In this document: positions 25,259 through 34,794 of the stretch, one piece after another | Layout of the letters: each line of letters begins with the position of its first letter | Numbering within the stretch: position 1 is the stretch's first letter | NCBI GenBank assembly: GCA_023441965.1 | Contig: JAEZNB010000058.1 | Span: forward strand, 1 to 64,000 | Direction: 5' to 3' | DNA: 64,000 nucleotides | From: Bacillota bacterium | GTDB taxonomy: Bacteria > Bacillota > Clostridia > Lachnospirales > Lachnospiraceae | Translations under genes and position numbers: made by a program | Notes under the pieces: generated by a model | Told to the model about the DNA's origin: nothing | What the model saw: only the letters and a program-made list of their open reading frames with translations | The model's database searches: none

Positions 25259-26854
25259 CTACTCGTTACTATTTCCGAACTCGGATAATACCAGATCTTT
25301 ATTTCTCTCCTGGGCCATCCTGATACTCCAGCTGTTGACGAAGAGCAGGAGGGGATTCCCTTTCAGATCCTTAACCTTCTTCGTATCGGAGGATACACTT
25401 AGCTTGCTCACATCTATATCCTTGTTGTCGATCCAACGGATGTATTCATAGGGAAGCGGCTCCAGCCTTACTTCCACTCCGTATTCAAAATCCAGGCGGA
25501 ACTTCAGGACATCAAACTGAAGGGAGCCTACGACTCCGACAATAATCTCCTCCATTCCCGTATTGTATTCCTGAAATATCTGAATCGCTCCTTCCTGAGC
25601 AATCTGGGTAATGCCCTTCAGGAACTGCTTCCGTTTCATGGTATCCATCTGACGGACCTTGGCAAAATGCTCAGGGGAGAAGGTTGGAATTCCTTCATAA
25701 CGGAATTTTCTGTCCGGCATGCAGAGAGTATCCCCGATGGAGAAGATTCCAGGATCAAATACACCGATTATGTCACCGGCATAGGCCTCCTCGATGATCT
25801 TCCTCTCCTGGGCCATCAGCTGCTGGGGCTGGGAAAGGCGAATGATCTTATTCCCCTGGACATGGTTTACCTCCATGCCTGCCGAGAATTTGCCCGAGCA
25901 GATTCTCATAAAGGCGATACGATCCCTGTGGGCCTTATTCATATTTGCCTGTATCTTAAATACAAAGGCAGAGAAGTCATTGGTGACCGGATCGATCTTA
26001 CCTTCCGTAGACCGTCTCGGCAAAGGGGAGGTTGTCATGGACAGATAATGCTTGAGGAAGGTCTCCACTCCGAAGTTGGTCAGAGCAGAACCAAAGAAGA
26101 CCGGGGTCAGCTTACCCTCCAGTACCAGGTCCAGGTCGAACTCACTGCTGGCTCCATCAATCAATTCTATCTCCTCGGACAGGATCGCATGATTCTCTTT
26201 TCCGATCAGCTGATCCAGATTCGGGTCTCCCAATTCTACCTCTACCGTATCCACTTCCTTCTGACCGTTATGAGCCGCAAAGAAACGATTGATATGCTTA
26301 GATTGTCTGTCATAGATTCCTTTAAAGTTCTTGCCGGACCCAATCGGCCAATTCATCGGACAGGTGCGGATCCCCAATACGGTTTCGATCTCGTCCAGGA
26401 GTTCAAAGGTATTCCTGGACTCCCGGTCCAGCTTATTGATAAAAGTAAAAATAGGGATGTTTCGCAGCACACAGACCTTGAAAAGCTTCATGGTCTGACT
26501 TTCTACACCCTTCGAAGCATCTATGACCATAACTGCAGAATCTGCGGCCATCAGCGTACGATAGGTATCCTCGGAGAAATCCTGGTGTCCGGGTGTATCC
26601 AATATATTAATACAATAGTTATCGTAATTAAACTGCATCACAGAGGAAGTAACCGAGATACCACGCTGCTTTTCAATCTCCATCCAGTCTGATACTGCAT
26701 GGCGTTCTGTTTTTCTTCCCTTGACGGAGCCTGCCAGGTTAATCGCTCCTCCGTACAGCAAGAGCTTTTCCGTTAGCGTCGTCTTACCTGCATCCGGATG
26801 AGAGATAATGGCAAAGGTCCGCCTTTTTTGTATTTCTTTTGCATAGTCTTCCAA
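25259..26854 (-). CDS. prfC: Peptide chain release factor 3
   Basis: RF3 is a translational GTPase that recycles RF1 and RF2 after termination. The P-loop SHPDAGKTT, DTPGHQDF and NKLDRE are the G1, G3 and G4 motifs. The TTG at 26854, seven bases after GGAGGG, gives 531 aa, typical of RF3, and starts EDYAKEIQKRRTFAIISHPDAGK. An ATG at 26893 is in frame, but it lies inside the -10 box of the gene's own promoter, so it cannot be translated from that transcript. Confidence 0.93.
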   Translation of the reverse strand: MEDYAKEIQKRRTFAIISHPDAGKTTLTEKLLLYGGAINLAGSVKGRKTERHAVSDWMEIEKQRGISVTSSVMQFNYDNYCINILDTPGHQDFSEDTYRTLMAADSAVMVIDASKGVESQTMKLFKVCVLRNIPIFTFINKLDRESRNTFELLDEIETVLGIRTCPMNWPIGSGKNFKGIYDRQSKHINRFFAAHNGQKEVDTVEVELGDPNLDQLIGKENHAILSEEIELIDGASSEFDLDLVLEGKLTPVFFGSALTNFGVETFLKHYLSMTTSPLPRRSTEGKIDPVTNDFSAFVFKIQANMNKAHRDRIAFMRICSGKFSAGMEVNHVQGNKIIRLSQPQQLMAQERKIIEEAYAGDIIGVFDPGIFSIGDTLCMPDRKFRYEGIPTFSPEHFAKVRQMDTMKRKQFLKGITQIAQEGAIQIFQEYNTGMEEIIVGVVGSLQFDVLKFRLDFEYGVEVRLEPLPYEYIRWIDNKDIDVSKLSVSSDTKKVKDLKGNPLLLFVNSWSIRMAQERNKDLVLSEFGNSNE

Positions 26855-26888
26855 GTTGTAACCCTCCAATTCATTAATAAACCAATCT

Positions 26889-26918
26889 ATCATATAATGA
26901 AAAGGAGCTTATTGTCAA
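26889..26918 (-). promoter_or_regulatory. prfC: prfC promoter
   Basis: TTGACA (26913-26918) and TATGAT (26889-26894), 18 bp apart. It sits between the preceding stop and the prfC start and rules out the upstream ATG. Confidence 0.7.
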
Positions 26919-26931
26919 GAAGCCATTTCTT

Positions 26932-27882
26932 TCATTCTCTTCTTTGCAGCCTTGATATCCCCGTATTCAGCTCACGAGGTCCTGTATCCAGCCCCTTCAA
27001 GGCTGCATAGGCCTGTGCCATCCCCAGATATCCCATGGTAAAAGGGTTTTGTGCTATGATAACCCGAAGACTTCCGTCTCTTAGCAGGGCTAGGTTCTCC
27101 TCCGAGCGGTCAAAGCCGATTCCTATGATAGAAGGTCTGTTCGCCCTGATTGCCCTCCCCATCCCTTCGCTGGAGCCTTCATTGGTTCCGAATAAGCCCA
27201 CCAGGTCAGGATACTCGGCAATCAGCTCTGTGGCTACTCTCTCTGATACCACAGGGTCCCCCTCTGTATAAACCGTATCCAGAAGCTGAAATCTTCCGTC
27301 CTCCTCGAGTACCGCTCTGAAGCCCAGCTCCCTGTTCATGGTTGAATTTGTTGCTGTACTGACTCCGATGATACCGATTGATCCGCTTCTGATTCCCTTC
27401 CCCTCCAGCTCCTCCAGCATAATCCTGCCGGCTGTACTGCCAGCAAAATAATTATCGGTAGCTAAGCTTGTAATAGCTTCCTGATAAGCAGGAGAATCCA
27501 CATAGATGAACTTAACTCCTCTCGCCTTGGCATCCTCTATGGCAGTTGAGACAGCCACAGGATCATTGGCTGCCAAAAGAATCAGTTCTGCGCCATCCTC
27601 AACGGCCTGATAAATCAATTCAATCTGTTTGGTAGTATCCCTTAGCTCCGGAGCTTCCCATATATACTCTATATCAAGCAGTTTAGCCATCTTCGCGGCA
27701 CCATCATTCAAATGGTACCAATGCTGATCCCTCCGGTCCATCGTAATTAAGTATACCTTGTGTCTTCGAGATGCCGATGTGGGGACCGCTGCTAGATCAT
27801 TGCTTCTCTTATAAAGGGAGAATATGATCATACCTCCCAGAACAAGAGTCAGGATGAGGATCACCGATCTAAACCTGTTCAA
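26932..27882 (-). CDS. Membrane-anchored sugar-binding protein (Peripla_BP_4)
   Basis: The protein has 316 aa. One N-terminal hydrophobic segment (VILILTLVLGGMIIFSLY) lacks a lipobox, so it probably stays anchored. The rest is a type I periplasmic-binding fold of the RbsB/LacI kind (KVYLITMDRRDQHWY, ILLAANDPVAVSTAIEDA, GLFGTNEGSSEGMGRA, AQNPFTMGYLG). No permease or ATPase adjoins it. Lone anchored binding proteins of this sort in Clostridia often feed a sensor kinase, but none is next to it here. It lies downstream of the GH43 gene and may share its substrate. Confidence 0.8.
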   Translation of the reverse strand: MNRFRSVILILTLVLGGMIIFSLYKRSNDLAAVPTSASRRHKVYLITMDRRDQHWYHLNDGAAKMAKLLDIEYIWEAPELRDTTKQIELIYQAVEDGAELILLAANDPVAVSTAIEDAKARGVKFIYVDSPAYQEAITSLATDNYFAGSTAGRIMLEELEGKGIRSGSIGIIGVSTATNSTMNRELGFRAVLEEDGRFQLLDTVYTEGDPVVSERVATELIAEYPDLVGLFGTNEGSSEGMGRAIRANRPSIIGIGFDRSEENLALLRDGSLRVIIAQNPFTMGYLGMAQAYAALKGLDTGPRELNTGISRLQRRE

Positions 27883-28021
27883 TCAGATTCCTTCTTTCTG
27901 AAAGTGATTGCCAAATCGAGGCTTTCATCCATTGATCTGTACGTCCCGTAATCGCTTCCCCTTTTGTGTACAAGGTCTGTTTACAACACAAGTATATTCC
28001 TTACCATATGCGAATTATTAC

Positions 28022-29563
28022 TTAATCGGGTAAATCAAGGTGCTGTTTCATATGATAATAATCGAAATCTGCGTAGCCTCCGGTCTGACGGGTGGCGTAA
28101 CAGAACAGGGCTGCCCTGTAGCCCATAAAGTGATCCAGGGTATACCTCATAGGAAGCTTGTAATCAAGCTCTGTCCATTGCCTTCCGTCATAGGAGTAAT
28201 AAAAGTATGCTGTATCTGTCAGGATCAGCTTTTGAATGGGCCCTGAGTTAAAGTGAAATTTTATTTTTAAGGCTACCTGCTCCCTTTGAAGGGGAAGCTC
28301 TTCCTCTATGGCAGGGTTTCCGCTTCCGTCATTTGAGGCCAAAATCAGTTGCTTACTGCCATCCTCCCCGACTCTGACACCCAACATCCCATATCCGCTC
28401 TGGAAGGCAGCTATACCGGCATAATCCCCCGGCTTCATACCTCCGGTATCCAGTAAGGTATCGCAGGTAAACATCGGCCCCAGGGTCCTTTGGCTCAAGG
28501 TATTTCTGGCAAACAGAAGATTCGGTACGATACTTCCTGTGGTCAGGCGGAGAAAGCCGGGTCTTGCAGTAAGGGACCATAAGACCGGATCCGGATTATG
28601 ATTCCATTGCCAGGGAAGCTTCAATACATTATCTTCATACTCAAACTCATCCTCCGTAACGATAGAAGTAGACGGCCGGTCTACCGTTCTTATCGCTATC
28701 TCGGCCGGAACCCTGCCCTCAAGGCCCATCATCGGCCATCCCTCCTGCCAGGTTACCGGCAGCAGAATCGGTATACGGCCCACGGCATCATGATCCTGAA
28801 AGAGAAAGCCGTACCAGTCTCCCATAGGAGTCTCAACGATTCCGCCCTGGGCTACCCCATGATTTCCATAATAGAAATGATCATTCAGAACTACCCTTCC
28901 TTCATAATCACCCAGAAGAGTCTCGCTCCGGTAGCACCACTGAATTCTTCTCCGTGTACCAATTTTAGGCCATTCTATCACAAAGAGATAATAGGTTCCC
29001 TTTATTTTATAGAAATGGCTGCCCTCAGAGTTTAAGAGGTTGGTGCTTCTCACCATATCAATCAGTATCTGATCCGTCCCCCCCTGCTTCAGGCTGCTGG
29101 CATCCTGGGTAAGCTCTGTGATTCTGATTTCACCATTTCCATGGATCAGATAAACCCTGCCGTCCTCCTCGAAGAAAAGAGAGGGGTCATGGTAGACTCC
29201 CTCAAGGACGGACCTGATCCATGGTCCCTTTTCTATCTCTTCCGTATGGTAAATATAGGTCCGCTTCCTATCCAGGCTGGCAAAGCATACATAGAAGCAG
29301 CCCTCATAATATCTTAGACTGGCAGCCCAGGAGCCCTTACCATAGACATGCTTTCCTCCTGCCAGGTGATAAGCGTCATTCTCCTCTAATATGTCATATA
29401 CATAGGATATGATCTCCCAGTCAGCCAGGTCCTTGCTCCGCATGACCGGTACCCCGGGGGACAGATGCATGGTCGTGCTGACCATATAGTAGTATTCACC
29501 GACACGAATGATATCCGGATCGGGAACATCTGCCCAGATCATCGGGTTTGTTGCCTGCTTCAT
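28022..29563 (-). CDS. Glycoside hydrolase family 43 (beta-xylosidase / arabinofuranosidase type)
   Basis: The protein has 513 aa with no signal peptide, so it acts in the cytoplasm on imported oligosaccharides. The five-bladed propeller starts NPMIWADVPDPDIIRVGEYYYM; the Asp of DPD is the general base. GVYHDPSLFFEEDG supplies the pKa-modulating Asp, and LLNSEGSHFYK the acid Glu. A C-terminal beta-sandwich (GH43_C2-like, from about residue 320) is typical of XynB and GH43_12. Nearness to araD-araA favours arabinose release, but xylosidase activity is equally possible from sequence. Confidence 0.9.
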   Translation of the reverse strand: MKQATNPMIWADVPDPDIIRVGEYYYMVSTTMHLSPGVPVMRSKDLADWEIISYVYDILEENDAYHLAGGKHVYGKGSWAASLRYYEGCFYVCFASLDRKRTYIYHTEEIEKGPWIRSVLEGVYHDPSLFFEEDGRVYLIHGNGEIRITELTQDASSLKQGGTDQILIDMVRSTNLLNSEGSHFYKIKGTYYLFVIEWPKIGTRRRIQWCYRSETLLGDYEGRVVLNDHFYYGNHGVAQGGIVETPMGDWYGFLFQDHDAVGRIPILLPVTWQEGWPMMGLEGRVPAEIAIRTVDRPSTSIVTEDEFEYEDNVLKLPWQWNHNPDPVLWSLTARPGFLRLTTGSIVPNLLFARNTLSQRTLGPMFTCDTLLDTGGMKPGDYAGIAAFQSGYGMLGVRVGEDGSKQLILASNDGSGNPAIEEELPLQREQVALKIKFHFNSGPIQKLILTDTAYFYYSYDGRQWTELDYKLPMRYTLDHFMGYRAALFCYATRQTGGYADFDYYHMKQHLDLPD

Positions 29564-29674
29564 CCTGTTCTCCTCCTTCTTGTGTCACATCCGGTTCGTA
29601 AACACAAATTCTCCTGACCAGCCTGCTTTTCTCTCGGAAGTTTATCTGATATGGATATCTATCTATCACCTGAT

Positions 29675-30370
29675 CTAGGCCTTCCTCTGTCCATAATAAG
29701 CATTTGCCCCATGTTTTCGATAATAATGCTTGTCCTGTAAGTTTTGAGATGCCGGTGTTGCCTGAGGATTCAGCTGCTCCGTACGGTAGGCCATCTTCGC
29801 AACCTCTTCCAGTACTACTGCATTATGGACTGCCTCATGGGCATCCTTTCCCCAGGTGAAGGGGCCGTGATTCTTACATAGGATGCCGGGGGCCTCCAAA
29901 GGAGCTTTATCACCGAGGGTTTCTATAATGACAAGACCGGTGTTTTTCTCATAGGCTTCCTGTATCTCTTTCTCTGTCAGACTGCGGGCACAGGGAATCT
30001 CACCGTAGAAATAATCTGCATGGGTGGTTCCGTAGCAGGGAATCCCTCTCCCTGCCTGTGCCCAGCTGGTCGCCCAGGCGGAATGTGTATGGACGATGCC
30101 ACCCAGCTCCGGGTATCTCTTATATAGCTCCAAATGGGTCGGTGTATCCGAGGAGGGCTGATAGCTTCCTTCTACCCGAGTTCCCATGAGGTCCAGTACT
30201 ACCATATCCTCCGGTCTCATATTTTCATATTCTACACCACTGGGCTTGATTACGACATAGCCGGTGGCTCTGTCAATCGCGCTGACATTTCCCCAGGTAT
30301 AGGTGACCAGTCCACGCTTGGGAAGCTCCAGATTGGCTTCATATACCTGCTGTTTTAATTCCTCTAACAT
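29675..30370 (-). CDS. araD: L-ribulose-5-phosphate 4-epimerase
   Basis: AraD epimerises L-ribulose-5-phosphate to D-xylulose-5-phosphate, which enters the pentose phosphate pathway. The 231 aa zinc protein shows HTHSAWATSWAQAG (zinc His pair), GYVVIKPSGV, SSDTPTHLELY and HYYRKHGANAYYGQ, all typical of AraD. It follows araA by 12 bp. No araB (ribulokinase) is present between them or elsewhere in the window. Confidence 0.96.
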   Translation of the reverse strand: MLEELKQQVYEANLELPKRGLVTYTWGNVSAIDRATGYVVIKPSGVEYENMRPEDMVVLDLMGTRVEGSYQPSSDTPTHLELYKRYPELGGIVHTHSAWATSWAQAGRGIPCYGTTHADYFYGEIPCARSLTEKEIQEAYEKNTGLVIIETLGDKAPLEAPGILCKNHGPFTWGKDAHEAVHNAVVLEEVAKMAYRTEQLNPQATPASQNLQDKHYYRKHGANAYYGQRKA

Positions 30371-30382
30371 AACTTTCTCCTC

Positions 30383-31870
30383 CTAGCGATATGCTGCATT
30401 GCTCCAGAATAGCTCCTGCTTTAAGCTTCTGATGGATGTATGCTTATCTATAACGATGCATTCAATTCCCATAGCTGCTGCCCAATCCTCCAATTGCTCC
30501 ACCGTCAGGTCATAGGTGAAGGCGGTATGATGAGCACCGCCAGCCAGAAGCCAAGCTTCTGCTCCGGTATAGAGATCCGGCTCAGGTGTCCAGAAGGCAG
30601 AGGCAACCGGAAGCTTAGGCATCGTCTTGCTTAGCTTCTTACATTGTACGGCATTGACGATCAGCCGGAAGCGAGTTCCCAGATCGATGAGAGAGGCTGC
30701 CACACCGGGACCCTCCTTGGCTGTGAACACCAGACGGGCAGGGTCCTCCCTTTGTCCCATGGAAAGAGGCTTCACAACGATGCTGATCGGTCCCTCTGCA
30801 ATCGAAGGACAGATCTCCAGCATATGAGCCTGAAGAATCCCCTCCTCACCGGGAACAAGATGATAGGTATAATCCTCCATAAAGGAGGTACCCTTCGCAT
30901 TCGGTACATTTGCTGTCATCAGCTTCATGATACGGACCAGAGCTGCAGTCTTCCAATCGCCCTCTGCTCCGAAACCATAGCCTTTCTCCATCAATCTCTG
31001 GATGGCCAGTCCGGGTAATTGCTTCAAGGGACCCAGATCACCAAAATGTGTCACGATGGCATGGTAATTCTTCTCCTTCAGAAAGCGTTCGAAGCCAAGC
31101 TCTATCTGAGCCTGAACAGCCACATGCCTCTTGAAATCAGCAGCACCCATCTCCTCTTGTCTTAGCTGATATTTATCGTAGTACTCCTCCACCAATGCAT
31201 TGGTATCCCCGATTGATACAGAGGAAACTGCATCTGCGATTTCGCTGACAGGGTAGGCATCGATCTCCCAGCCGAATTTCAGCTGTGCCTCTACCTTATC
31301 CCCTTCTGTAACCGCTACATTTCTCATATTGTCGGCAATTCGTAAGACTCTGACATGGCTGCTTTCCATGATACCGATTGCGGTCCTCATCCATGAAGCC
31401 AGCTTCTCCTGTACTCTCTGATCGCTCCAGTGTCCTACCACAATTTTTCTCTCCAGCCCCATTCGGCTTACCATATGCCCAAACTCCCTATCTCCATGGG
31501 CTGATTGATTCTCATTCATAAAATCCATGTCAATCGCATCATAGGGCAGCTCCCTGTTAAACTGGGTGTGCAGGTGCAGCAGAGGCTTGCGGTATTCCTG
31601 AAGACCTAATATCCAGGATTTTGCCGGAGAGAAGGTATGCATCCAGGTGATAACACCGGCACAGGAGGAATCGTTATTGGCCTCATTCAGTGTCTTCCGG
31701 ATTACTTCATTTGTGATCAGGGTAGGCTTCCATACCACTTCATAGGGCAGAAGGCCCGAGCGATTCAGCTCCTTTACAATAATTTGAGAATGTTCAGCTA
31801 CATGCTCCAAACATTCCTCTCCATAAAGGTCCTGGGAACCGGTACAGAACCAGAATTTATATTCCTTCAT
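30383..31870 (-). CDS. araA: L-arabinose isomerase
   Basis: AraA converts L-arabinose to L-ribulose. The 495 aa length and segments FWFCTGSQDLYGEE, MHTFSPAKSWI, GAEGDWKTAALVR, GTSFMEDYTYHL and GGAHHTAFTYDL are characteristic; the Glu and His metal ligands sit in these motifs. It is the first gene of araA-araD. The regulator could be the AraR-like protein encoded at 41584, about 10 kb away, but no clear operator match was seen upstream. Confidence 0.97.
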   Translation of the reverse strand: MKEYKFWFCTGSQDLYGEECLEHVAEHSQIIVKELNRSGLLPYEVVWKPTLITNEVIRKTLNEANNDSSCAGVITWMHTFSPAKSWILGLQEYRKPLLHLHTQFNRELPYDAIDMDFMNENQSAHGDREFGHMVSRMGLERKIVVGHWSDQRVQEKLASWMRTAIGIMESSHVRVLRIADNMRNVAVTEGDKVEAQLKFGWEIDAYPVSEIADAVSSVSIGDTNALVEEYYDKYQLRQEEMGAADFKRHVAVQAQIELGFERFLKEKNYHAIVTHFGDLGPLKQLPGLAIQRLMEKGYGFGAEGDWKTAALVRIMKLMTANVPNAKGTSFMEDYTYHLVPGEEGILQAHMLEICPSIAEGPISIVVKPLSMGQREDPARLVFTAKEGPGVAASLIDLGTRFRLIVNAVQCKKLSKTMPKLPVASAFWTPEPDLYTGAEAWLLAGGAHHTAFTYDLTVEQLEDWAAAMGIECIVIDKHTSIRSLKQELFWSNAAYR

Positions 31871-32101
31871 ATGATTTACCTTACCTTTCTTTGATGTATT
31901 TGTTATCCCTTAATATTCCTATCCAGCCTTCCTTTTATCAGTTGTATTCCTGAGGATACACTCCGATTGCCTATTTCCTGTCCTTTCTCTCTGACAAAAA
32001 GGAGTATAGGATAATTCAACCATTTAAGGGATTGATTTATCCAAGTTCTATTATAGCCTATATTTTTCTGCCATACAATTGCTATCAGCTTTTTTTCCAA
32101 C

Positions 32102-32130
32102 AAAAAAGGCGCCGTACAATGTACGGCGCC
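32102..32130 (-). terminator. Terminator of sugar transporter cluster 1
   Basis: A perfect 10 bp stem, GGCGCCGTAC with GTACGGCGCC (32108-32117/32121-32130), has a 3 nt loop and six Ts on the minus strand, 24 bp after the binding-protein stop. The same stem sequence, slightly altered, ends cluster 2. Confidence 0.92.
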
Positions 32131-32154
32131 CTCTTCTATAAAATATGTTTTGAA

Positions 32155-33822
32155 TTACTCGAAGTACTTAGCAGCACGCTCATCAATGATTTCCTGAGCA
32201 CCGGATGCTAACCAGTCAGCAATTCCATCATCCCAAACCTTATCGAAATCTGCAGGCTTACAGGTGACTGCATCAGCCATCAGAGTCATACCCTTATCTG
32301 TTAAGGTCTGAGTGTAAGGACCAGCTGCACTAAGCTGTACAGGAACGATGATTGCAGGACGTCCATTTCTCATTGCATTGTTATATGCATCAGAGATCAG
32401 CTGAGATTCAACTGCATAGGACTGTGCCAGAGCCTGACCATACTTGGAATCATCGCCGATATCAAGACCATTGATCATAATGGTGTAGTCAATGTTCTGA
32501 CCGGAGTTCATGATCTTCTCATTGGTTGCGGGGATAACCTTCGGTACTCCATCAACCATCTCATGAGTAACGCCTTCTTCACCGATCTGCAGGAAGTAGC
32601 GGTTCTCAAACTTAGATAACCAGTTAACGTAACGAAGTGCGCCATCTACGTTCTTGCTGTTAGCAGGAATGAAGAAGTTAACACCAGCAGAATCATACAG
32701 AGTCTTCTCTGTCTTGCCTGCGCTGTTTACGAAAGGATCGATTGTTACGATCTCTGCATCGGGAACGTTAACCTTAAGGTCACGTAACAGTCCGGGTGTC
32801 TCACGATAAGCCTGATCCCAGTTATGGATGAAGGAACCTACAACACCACTCTTGATAAGGTTATCACTGTCGGTATCATCATTGTAAAGAGGGAACTGAA
32901 CATCTACTAAACCGTCATTGTACATCTGGTTCAGTACACGAACGCCTTCCTTATAACCAGGAAGCAGGAAGTTACGGTCTACAACTGTATTAATCCAACG
33001 ATCTTTTCTGCTGATGTTAGGATCGATGAAGGAATCTAATAATGCACCGGCTCTCCAGCGAACATCACTGGTCATTGTGAAAGGAATAACCTTATCAGTG
33101 CCAACGCCGCCGGGATCCTTAGCCTTGAACTCCTTCAACACGTTGATGTACTCATCAGTTGTTGTCGGCAGCTTTAATCCTAACTTATCTACCCAGTCCT
33201 TACGGATGAAGGTATTGATAGCTGCTACGTTCATACGACGAGCGGGGATGGAAAAAAGCTCACCGGTCTCGTTATTAACGTTTCTCATGATCATGTCACG
33301 GCCTTCCAGTGCCAAATCGGGACCAAGGAATGCCTTTAAATCAGGTAAATGAGAGTCAACGTAAGGAGCCAGGTCGGTAAGTCCGCCCAGATCACGATAG
33401 TTGGCAATCAGGTCATTGCTGTAGGTTAAGCATACGTCAGGAGCTGTACCTGCAGCCATAAGTGTGTTGAGCTTGTCAGTCTCTTCCCAACGGGAAACCG
33501 CTACGAAGGTAACACCTAAGTTAAGCTCTTCTAAACATTTTGCTTTGATCCAATCCGTATAGAAGTTATTGGTAGGATCTGTCTTACCGCCATCAGTACC
33601 GCGGTCAAAAACTTCAACAGTAATCTCGCTGTATTCAGGCTTTGTAGGCGCTGTTACAGCAGGCTCGTCTTTCTTGTCATTCGTTGCTGCGGGAGCCTTA
33701 GTAGCTTCCGCCTTAGTGCCGCTCTGATCAGGTGCAGCATCTTTGTCCTTCTTACCGCAAGCAGCAAAAAGGCTGATGATCATAGCACAAACAAGCAATA
33801 ATGACCATAATCTCTTTTTCAT
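32155..33822 (-). CDS. Sugar ABC transporter substrate-binding lipoprotein (cluster 1)
   Basis: The protein has 555 aa. The signal peptide ends in the lipobox LFAAC, so Cys22 is lipidated and the protein is tethered outside the membrane. A charged, Ala/Thr/Lys-rich linker precedes a large LplA-type binding domain (EITVEVFDRGTDGGK onward). Such proteins bind oligosaccharides and deliver them to Lpl-type permeases. It is the third gene of a permease-permease-lipoprotein cluster. Its closest relative in the window is the lipoprotein at 37432-39111, with matching segments such as the GEEGVTHE stretch. Confidence 0.9.
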   Translation of the reverse strand: MKKRLWSLLLVCAMIISLFAACGKKDKDAAPDQSGTKAEATKAPAATNDKKDEPAVTAPTKPEYSEITVEVFDRGTDGGKTDPTNNFYTDWIKAKCLEELNLGVTFVAVSRWEETDKLNTLMAAGTAPDVCLTYSNDLIANYRDLGGLTDLAPYVDSHLPDLKAFLGPDLALEGRDMIMRNVNNETGELFSIPARRMNVAAINTFIRKDWVDKLGLKLPTTTDEYINVLKEFKAKDPGGVGTDKVIPFTMTSDVRWRAGALLDSFIDPNISRKDRWINTVVDRNFLLPGYKEGVRVLNQMYNDGLVDVQFPLYNDDTDSDNLIKSGVVGSFIHNWDQAYRETPGLLRDLKVNVPDAEIVTIDPFVNSAGKTEKTLYDSAGVNFFIPANSKNVDGALRYVNWLSKFENRYFLQIGEEGVTHEMVDGVPKVIPATNEKIMNSGQNIDYTIMINGLDIGDDSKYGQALAQSYAVESQLISDAYNNAMRNGRPAIIVPVQLSAAGPYTQTLTDKGMTLMADAVTCKPADFDKVWDDGIADWLASGAQEIIDERAAKYFE

Positions 33823-33909
33823 TTTTCACCCTCCTAATTTTTTTTTATAAATCACAACGTTTCATAAGTAAAACGTTGAATCTACCGTGGCTTACAAACT
33901 AATATGTAC

Positions 33910-34779
33910 CTACTCCTTAATCGCTCCCAGTGTAACACCGGAAATAAAGTATCTCTGCAGGAAAGGATATACGATCAGAATCGGAATGGTTGCAAACATA
34001 ACCGAAGCTGCCTTTAATCCATCACTCGCAGCCGGGGAGGCAAAGCCCTCCTGCTGGGCCACATCAATCGCGGATCTGTTATTGATGATTTCATACAGCT
34101 TCAGCTGAATCGGCTTTAATTCAGACCTCGTCGTATACATCAACGCATCAGAGAAACCGTTCCAACGTCCTACTGCATAGAACAATGCCAGGGTTGCCAA
34201 AGAAGGCTTGGACAGGGGCAGGTAAATTCTGATCAGTATATGAAAGGGTCCTGCACCGTCTAACTGGGCGGATTCACGGAGACTGTCCGGTATCGTATAA
34301 AAGAAGCTTTTTAAAATAATCATATTAAAGATGGACAAGCAGTTGGGTATGATCAGTACCAGAGGCTTATCAATCAGGTTCAGCTGATCCATCAGCAGGT
34401 AATTGGGAATCATACCTGCACTGAAGTACATGGTAAAGAGCATCATTCCGTTAATAATTTTTCTGCCCTTAAGCGCATCGTAAATCAACGGATAGGAACA
34501 CAGGATCGTCATCACAAGGGACACCAGCGTGCAGATCAGTGTCAGCAGTGCTGTCCACCATATGGAGCGGATAAAGGCTCTATCCTTAAATACATAAACA
34601 TAAGAATCCAAGCTAAACTCTACCGGCCAGAAGGACACTCGGTTATTGATCATCGCCTGTGAAGAGCTTAAGCTTCGAGCCAATAGGTTAACTAACGGTA
34701 ACAGACAGATTAATATAAATAAGAAACATACGCCTGCGATTACCAGGTCTTGAAATTTACGCTGTTTTGATTTTACCAT
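33910..34779 (-). CDS. Carbohydrate ABC transporter permease (LplC type, cluster 1)
   Basis: A 289 aa, six-helix permease of the MalG/LplC class. The cytoplasmic EAA loop is visible as LRESAQLDGAGPFHILIRIYLPLSKP and docks the ATPase. The C-terminus YFISGVTLGAIKE is typical. No ATP-binding gene lies in the cluster, so a shared MsmX-type ATPase is expected. It is paired with the LplB-type permease 15 bp upstream. Confidence 0.93.
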   Translation of the reverse strand: MVKSKQRKFQDLVIAGVCFLFILICLLPLVNLLARSLSSSQAMINNRVSFWPVEFSLDSYVYVFKDRAFIRSIWWTALLTLICTLVSLVMTILCSYPLIYDALKGRKIINGMMLFTMYFSAGMIPNYLLMDQLNLIDKPLVLIIPNCLSIFNMIILKSFFYTIPDSLRESAQLDGAGPFHILIRIYLPLSKPSLATLALFYAVGRWNGFSDALMYTTRSELKPIQLKLYEIINNRSAIDVAQQEGFASPAASDGLKAASVMFATIPILIVYPFLQRYFISGVTLGAIKE

Positions 34780-34794
34780 AGTTGTCTCTCCCTC

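Noticed and set aside
31903..32103. 66-codon minus-strand frame between araA and the terminator
   Set aside because: Weak composition, no SD, lies after a terminator; no family resemblance.
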